From: JAEUIE01 sp046350055
Lineage (GTDB): Bacteria > Planctomycetota > Planctomycetia > Gemmatales > HRBIN36
Assembly (NCBI GenBank): GCA_046350055.1
Contig: JAXMBC010000001.1
Coordinates: 3,472,001 to 3,536,000 of the forward strand
DNA: 64,000 bases
Direction: 5' to 3'
The notes below the pieces were generated by a model. The model had not been told where the DNA came from and did not search any database. It saw only the letters and a list, made by a program, of their open reading frames with translations. Shown in pieces: positions 59,556 through 64,000 of the stretch (its first letter is position 1; the number at the start of each line of letters is the position of its first letter). The position numbers and the translations under genes are program-made.

Positions 59556-62500
59556 ATGCCTATCCGTATTGAAACAGATGCTGAACCAATACCAGGCTAT
59601 CGACTCATCAGTCGTATAGGCGGGGGAGGGTACGGCGATGTCTGGAAATGCGAAGTACCAGGCGGGTTGAATAAGGCCATCAAGTTTGTCTTTGGCAATC
59701 TGGAACCAACGGAAAATGTCATTGGTGATGATGCGGATGATGGAAGGGCAGTGCAGGAATGGAAGTCTCTCGAACGCGTGCGTGGAATACGTCATCCGTT
59801 CATTCTCGCACTGGATCGTTACGAGATCGTCGAAGGCCAGTTGATGATCGTCTCCGAACTGGCGGACTGCAGCCTCTATGATCGTTTCAAGGAATGTCAG
59901 AAGCTGGGTTTGCCCGGCATTCCGCGCGATGAGTTGCTGAATTACATGCTCGAGACGGCAGAAGCCCTCGATTACATGACTGAGAAGCACGACTTGCTTC
60001 ATCTCGACATCAAGCCGCAAAATCTGTTTCTCCTGTGCAATCACATCAAGATCGGCGACTTTGGTCTGGTCAAGGACGTGGAAGGTAAGCTGGCCAGTGT
60101 CACGGGCGGCTTCACTGCCATCTATGCAGCACCTGAATCGTTTGAAGGTTATGTAACCCGCTTCTCTGACCAATACAGTCTGGCCATCGTCTATCAGGAA
60201 TTGCTCACCGGGCATCGTCCCTTTACGGGAAATACTCCCAAGCAACTGTTGATGCAGCATTTGCAGGGGCAGCCTGCACTCGAACCGCTCCCGGAATACG
60301 ATCGTGCGATCATCGCCAAGGCACTGTCAAAAACTCCTGCCGAGCGATGGCAGCGCAGCATGGATATGGTGCACGCCCTGACTCGTGCCGAGGAAATGCA
60401 GGCACGTCAGAATACGGTCTACATCACGCGAGCAGCCGAGACTGAGACTGTTGAGAATATTCAGGTGGAATCGCGACCACGCCACAACAGGCGGCAGGAT
60501 GCCTCCAGCGTGCCGTATTCTCAAACAGAACCCCTCACCAAACTGCGTTCTGCTCACATCAAGGAACTGGGCATCAAGGAGATCGTCTCTCCCGATGCAG
60601 GCGTGCTGCGGCCAGTGATATTCGTGGGGTTGGGTAATTGGGGCCGGACGACACTTCAAATATTGCAGCAGTCCGTCAAGGAGCAACTGGGGTGTGATCA
60701 GTACCCATTGATGAGCATGCTGGCTGTTGATACGGATCCTACTCCACCTCAGGTACCAACCCTGGGGCAGCGGTTGGCTGAAGATTTCGTTCACATGCCA
60801 CTGAGTCGTCCAGCACGTTACATCCGCTCAAAGGATGAACTGCCGCCGGTGGAAGGATGGCTGGATTCCAATCTGCTCTACCGGATGCCCCGCAATCTGG
60901 TGACCAATGGTATTCGCAGCTTTGGGCGGCTGGCATTTATTGAACATCACGCCGTGTTCATGACCCGGTTGGAACGTGAAATCAAGAGAATGCTCAAAGA
61001 GGAGCCGGGTATAGAGGCAGCCCAACTGACCGGGCAGAAACTGCGCAAACTCGAGCCGCTGATCTACCTGGTGACCCACCTGGGCGGTGGGACGGGCAGT
61101 GGAATGCTGCTCGATTGCGCCATGATCGCGCATACCGTCATGAAAAAGCTATCCTGTGGCGGTGAAGTCGGCGCCATTCTCTTTACACCAGAACAACAGG
61201 ACGAACTACCTCCAGATTTACCGGAGGCCAATGCTGTTGCAGCTCTCCATGAGCTTCAATATTACCAGCGCAGTGACTCGACCTTTCAGGCAAAGTATCA
61301 TGCCAGGCACGAGGCTATACAACTCACAGAAGCTCCCTTTTCCCACTGCCTTTTCCTTGAACTTCCGTCGCGTCCTCAACCCGAGCACCAGAAACTGAAA
61401 GACCCGGCTCTGACTGTTATCAGCAAATTCACTCACACACTGACACGTGTCTTGCTCAGTTCGCTAGGGCAAGTGAGTGACCCCAGTTGGTTGGCGCGAT
61501 CGTCGAAGGCATGCTATCAGTCGATTTCTTCTTTTCGAATCGCTTCATCCCGCACAACTGTGATTCAGCAGGCAGCCAGCAACATATGCAATCATGTCCT
61601 TGATCACTGGCTAAAGGAAAACGACGAAAGACATATTAAACATGTTCAGTCAGGGATGGAGGACTGGCTCAAGCAATTGCGTCTTGATTCCAAGGAAGTG
61701 TACGCGGTACTGGATGATGCCGTCACCAGGGAATTGGGAAGCAAGAGTGAGGCATATGCCACTACGACGGTCGCGTCGCTCAGCAAGCCCATCAAGGAAT
61801 ACCTGCCCAAGCCAAACGAAATAGACACTGTGCTCAATACCATTCTGGACACATTGGGCAATAACAGACCTGATGATTCCGCATCAGTATCGATGCTGCA
61901 ACCATCCATTCGTGTTGGTCGTGTGTTACGCAGCGCCATGGATCAGGTAGTGGATCAGGCGTCGGAATCCATGCACAGGGCCATCACCCGGCTGGTGGAT
62001 GTGCCCAACAAACGTCTGGGCGCGGCTGAAGAGGCGCTGCAGAGCTACAGCCGTTACCTGGCCAAAGCAATTCAAAAACACACTCAGGAAAGTCAGTTGC
62101 ATCAGCAGCAGTTTGTGCAGGCGCTCAGTCTCCTGAAGAGCGATCTGATTGAATATGAACGATTGCGGCAAACTACCAAGTTCCTCTGGCCCAAGATGGT
62201 TAGTCCAGGGCAGCACCTGTTTGTCATTTATACTGAGCGCTACCAGGCGCTGCTGCATGAGCGCATTGTCACCATCTACACGGAACTGGGAATGCGCTGT
62301 TCACGTACTGCCCAGGAATTGAGAAAATTTCGAACCAGTCTGTTGGACCTTCGGCAGCGGTTCCGCAAACTCAGTGATCAACATTTCTGGGACCAGGAGA
62401 AAGAAAGAGAGCAGGGGCAGCATCTATTGGTGCCACCAGGGTATTCTGATCTCCTGCAAGTTGTTCAGCAGTTGAGCGACAGCATGAGTAACGAGGAAAT

Positions 62501-63047
62501 GGCAAAAATTGACCAGCAATTATCAGAGGACTTGAAGAAGCATTATCCCTCACTGATGGAAACTGCACGTGGTGGTTCAGATTCTTTGATGCCGTTGCGA
62601 TCTATCATCCAGTCCAATGTCATCAGTTATCTGGAAACACAGCTACCGCAGACAGATCTGCTGGGACAGATACAGGAAGAGCAGCCCAGTATCGGTCAGA
62701 CGATCAATCTCATGCACGAACAGGCAGAGTTACCACTGCAATTCACTGAAGAGACGAAGGCATTCGAGTTGGTATTCCTCGCCTTGCCTGAATCCGTTGA
62801 GACAGAACGGGTTCAGAAAGAGATTTCATTAACATTCCCTGATCTGGTGACTGTCACTGCAAGCAGGCAGGAGATGGTGCTGCATCGAGCTATTCTCGGT
62901 ATTGACCTGAATGACCTTGGTGTGATGAACCCGGTCTGCCTGCAAGCGTATGAGACTGCCAAAAACATTGAAAACTTCACGCCACACGCAAGGCAGGACA
63001 TAGTCGATTGGGTGGGGCCACCAGCTACTGGAGTAGTAAGACGATAA
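59556..63047 (+). CDS. Ser/Thr protein kinase fused to a tubulin/FtsZ-like domain
   Basis: The 1163-residue protein has an N-terminal Hanks-type kinase (about residues 15-275): glycine loop IGGGGYGDVW, Lys in KAIKFV, catalytic H149-L-D151-I-K-P-Q-N, and D168-F-G. The HRD arginine is Leu, so it is a non-RD kinase. After a linker, a second part begins F-V-G-L-G-N-W-G (residues 356-363) and contains G510-G-G-T-G-S-G516, the glycine-rich nucleotide-binding signature of the tubulin/FtsZ superfamily, as in the Tubulin_2 family. The C-terminal 500 residues are mostly helical. No membrane segment is seen. It is a single-gene unit with a palindrome in its leader. Confidence 0.88.
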   Translation: MPIRIETDAEPIPGYRLISRIGGGGYGDVWKCEVPGGLNKAIKFVFGNLEPTENVIGDDADDGRAVQEWKSLERVRGIRHPFILALDRYEIVEGQLMIVSELADCSLYDRFKECQKLGLPGIPRDELLNYMLETAEALDYMTEKHDLLHLDIKPQNLFLLCNHIKIGDFGLVKDVEGKLASVTGGFTAIYAAPESFEGYVTRFSDQYSLAIVYQELLTGHRPFTGNTPKQLLMQHLQGQPALEPLPEYDRAIIAKALSKTPAERWQRSMDMVHALTRAEEMQARQNTVYITRAAETETVENIQVESRPRHNRRQDASSVPYSQTEPLTKLRSAHIKELGIKEIVSPDAGVLRPVIFVGLGNWGRTTLQILQQSVKEQLGCDQYPLMSMLAVDTDPTPPQVPTLGQRLAEDFVHMPLSRPARYIRSKDELPPVEGWLDSNLLYRMPRNLVTNGIRSFGRLAFIEHHAVFMTRLEREIKRMLKEEPGIEAAQLTGQKLRKLEPLIYLVTHLGGGTGSGMLLDCAMIAHTVMKKLSCGGEVGAILFTPEQQDELPPDLPEANAVAALHELQYYQRSDSTFQAKYHARHEAIQLTEAPFSHCLFLELPSRPQPEHQKLKDPALTVISKFTHTLTRVLLSSLGQVSDPSWLARSSKACYQSISSFRIASSRTTVIQQAASNICNHVLDHWLKENDERHIKHVQSGMEDWLKQLRLDSKEVYAVLDDAVTRELGSKSEAYATTTVASLSKPIKEYLPKPNEIDTVLNTILDTLGNNRPDDSASVSMLQPSIRVGRVLRSAMDQVVDQASESMHRAITRLVDVPNKRLGAAEEALQSYSRYLAKAIQKHTQESQLHQQQFVQALSLLKSDLIEYERLRQTTKFLWPKMVSPGQHLFVIYTERYQALLHERIVTIYTELGMRCSRTAQELRKFRTSLLDLRQRFRKLSDQHFWDQEKEREQGQHLLVPPGYSDLLQVVQQLSDSMSNEEMAKIDQQLSEDLKKHYPSLMETARGGSDSLMPLRSIIQSNVISYLETQLPQTDLLGQIQEEQPSIGQTINLMHEQAELPLQFTEETKAFELVFLALPESVETERVQKEISLTFPDLVTVTASRQEMVLHRAILGIDLNDLGVMNPVCLQAYETAKNIENFTPHARQDIVDWVGPPATGVVRR

Positions 63048-63065
63048 GTAGACTTGTCCTGGAGT

Positions 63066-64000
63066 TCAACCAGTAACCAGCGGTAACTCCAGACGCCTGG
63101 TAGCAACTGTATCTTCAGCGTATCGTTCCCGCAGTGCTGTCCCAGCCACGTCACTAGTCAGCACTTTGCCAAACAGCGTCCAGGGTGATGCATCCTCAAT
63201 CTGCACGTCAACCGTTTGACCAGTCAGACGGGGATGTCCCTCAAAAACCACGATGTGATCAGTCATCGTGCGACCGGTGAGCTGTGTATGTTCGGTGTAA
63301 GCGGCTGTCCCCTGTTCCTTGAGAGCTGCTTTGCTGGGACCTTCCACTAAGACGTGAACAGCTTTGCCCAGTTGCCGCTGGTGATCTGCGGCGCTGATTT
63401 CCGATTGCACCGCCAGCAGGTCATTATTGCGACGTTTCTTCACCTCCTCAGGTATGTCGTCTTCGTAAAGCTCATCCGCTTTGGTGCCTCGACGGGGGCT
63501 GTACTTGAAGATGAAGCTGTTCTTGAAACGGGCAAAGCGAATGAGTTCGCCACACGTCTGAAATTGCTCTTCAGTCTCGCCACAGAAGCCAACGATGAAA
63601 TCACTGCTGATGGCCACCTCGGGCATAGCTTCCCGGCAACGCTGTAACATTTCCTTGTAGTAGGAGACGGTATAGAGCCGCTTCATGCGCTTAAGCATGG
63701 TGTCATCGCCATGCTGGGCAGGGACATGCAGGTACTTACAAGCCTTGGGCAGATCACGTACCGCCTGGATCAAGTCGTCACTCATGTCTTTGGGGAAGCT
63801 GGTGACGAACTTGATACGGTCAATGCCAGCGACATCCTGAATGCGGTACAGCAGATCAGAAAGACGACTTTTGCGGCCATCTCCATGGTCAAACTTGTAG
63901 CTATTGACCGTCTGGCCGAGGAGGGTGATCTCCTTGCAGCCCTCGCCTGCCAGTTGGTTCACTTCGGCCAGGATATGATCGGGATGGCGACCTTGCTCCG
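63066..64000 (-). CDS. miaB: tRNA-2-methylthio-N6-dimethylallyladenosine synthase MiaB, 5' end outside window
   Basis: The minus-strand frame is open to the right edge and continues beyond it, so the N-terminal MTTase domain and the radical SAM Cys motif are outside the window. Visible are the middle of the radical SAM barrel (EITLLGQTVNSYKFD, LHVPAQHGDDTMLKRMKRLYT, SSDFIVGFCGETEEQF) and the C-terminal TRAM domain. MiaB adds the 2-methylthio group to i6A37 of tRNA using two Fe-S clusters and S-adenosylmethionine. It converges on the kinase-tubulin gene with an 18-base gap. Confidence 0.94.
   Translation of the reverse strand, partial: EQGRHPDHILAEVNQLAGEGCKEITLLGQTVNSYKFDHGDGRKSRLSDLLYRIQDVAGIDRIKFVTSFPKDMSDDLIQAVRDLPKACKYLHVPAQHGDDTMLKRMKRLYTVSYYKEMLQRCREAMPEVAISSDFIVGFCGETEEQFQTCGELIRFARFKNSFIFKYSPRRGTKADELYEDDIPEEVKKRRNNDLLAVQSEISAADHQRQLGKAVHVLVEGPSKAALKEQGTAAYTEHTQLTGRTMTDHIVVFEGHPRLTGQTVDVQIEDASPWTLFGKVLTSDVAGTALRERYAEDTVATRRLELPLVTG

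Overview
The window looks like a chromosome segment of a planctomycete, most likely from the Gemmata group. The evidence is a DUF1559 pseudopilin-like gene, a cysteine-type sulfatase, a LamG/propeller secreted protein, several ECF sigma factor/anti-sigma-like pairs, a Ser/Thr kinase, an FHA protein, and a moderately GC-rich sequence packed with short operons on both strands. Identification rests on gene content only; there is no rRNA gene to confirm it. Two tRNA genes (Leu-CAA and His-GTG) are present. No CRISPR array or phage was seen.

Layout. 0-2.6 kb: the end of a 2-oxoacid dehydrogenase E2 gene and its E3 partner. 2.7-5.35 kb: a membrane-anchored propeller-like gene cut in two by an intact IS3-family element with a programmed -1 frameshift signal. 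5.4-11 kb: an acetyltransferase, a haem-binding (CxxCH) sensor histidine kinase, and a short-chain dehydrogenase/TPR/MFS operon. 11-17.6 kb: a HtrA-type protease, a phosphate transporter with YbaK, tRNA-Leu and small secreted or membrane proteins. 17.8-24.3 kb: a TonB-dependent receptor, an acetyltransferase, an S9 peptidase with TatD, tRNA-His and several palindromic repeats. 24.4-29.6 kb: a minus-strand run of thioesterase, RluA, TsaD and pyruvate phosphate dikinase. 29.8-37.8 kb: outer-membrane and secreted proteins, an EamA transporter, a sulfatase and a LamG protein. 38-40.9 kb: a cassette of four membrane-anchored, mostly coiled-coil proteins ending in a strong terminator. 41-46 kb: a methyltransferase, the DUF1559 protein with a lipoprotein, a GT2/deacetylase pair and a sigma factor. 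46.5-53.6 kb: a minus-strand block with a transporter, a double-kinase protein, glycosyltransferases, SmpB, an SRPBCC protein and a response regulator. 53.8-59.4 kb: a small gene with an in-frame UGA, an FHA protein, an ankyrin protein and two sigma-factor operons, one of which carries a thioredoxin/cytochrome c/monooxygenase-like fusion. 59.5-63 kb: a large protein kinase fused to a tubulin/FtsZ-like domain. 63-64 kb: the 3' part of miaB.

The most interesting items are the kinase-tubulin fusion (planctomycetes generally lack canonical FtsZ), the four-gene membrane/coiled-coil cassette, arrays of exact heptamer repeats beside start codons, a family of GACGCGGC palindromes around the tRNA genes, a triple hairpin with homopolymeric C/G loops at 46.4 kb, and the UGA-interrupted small gene. 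All function calls come from reading the sequence and from memory of the protein families; no database search was run.
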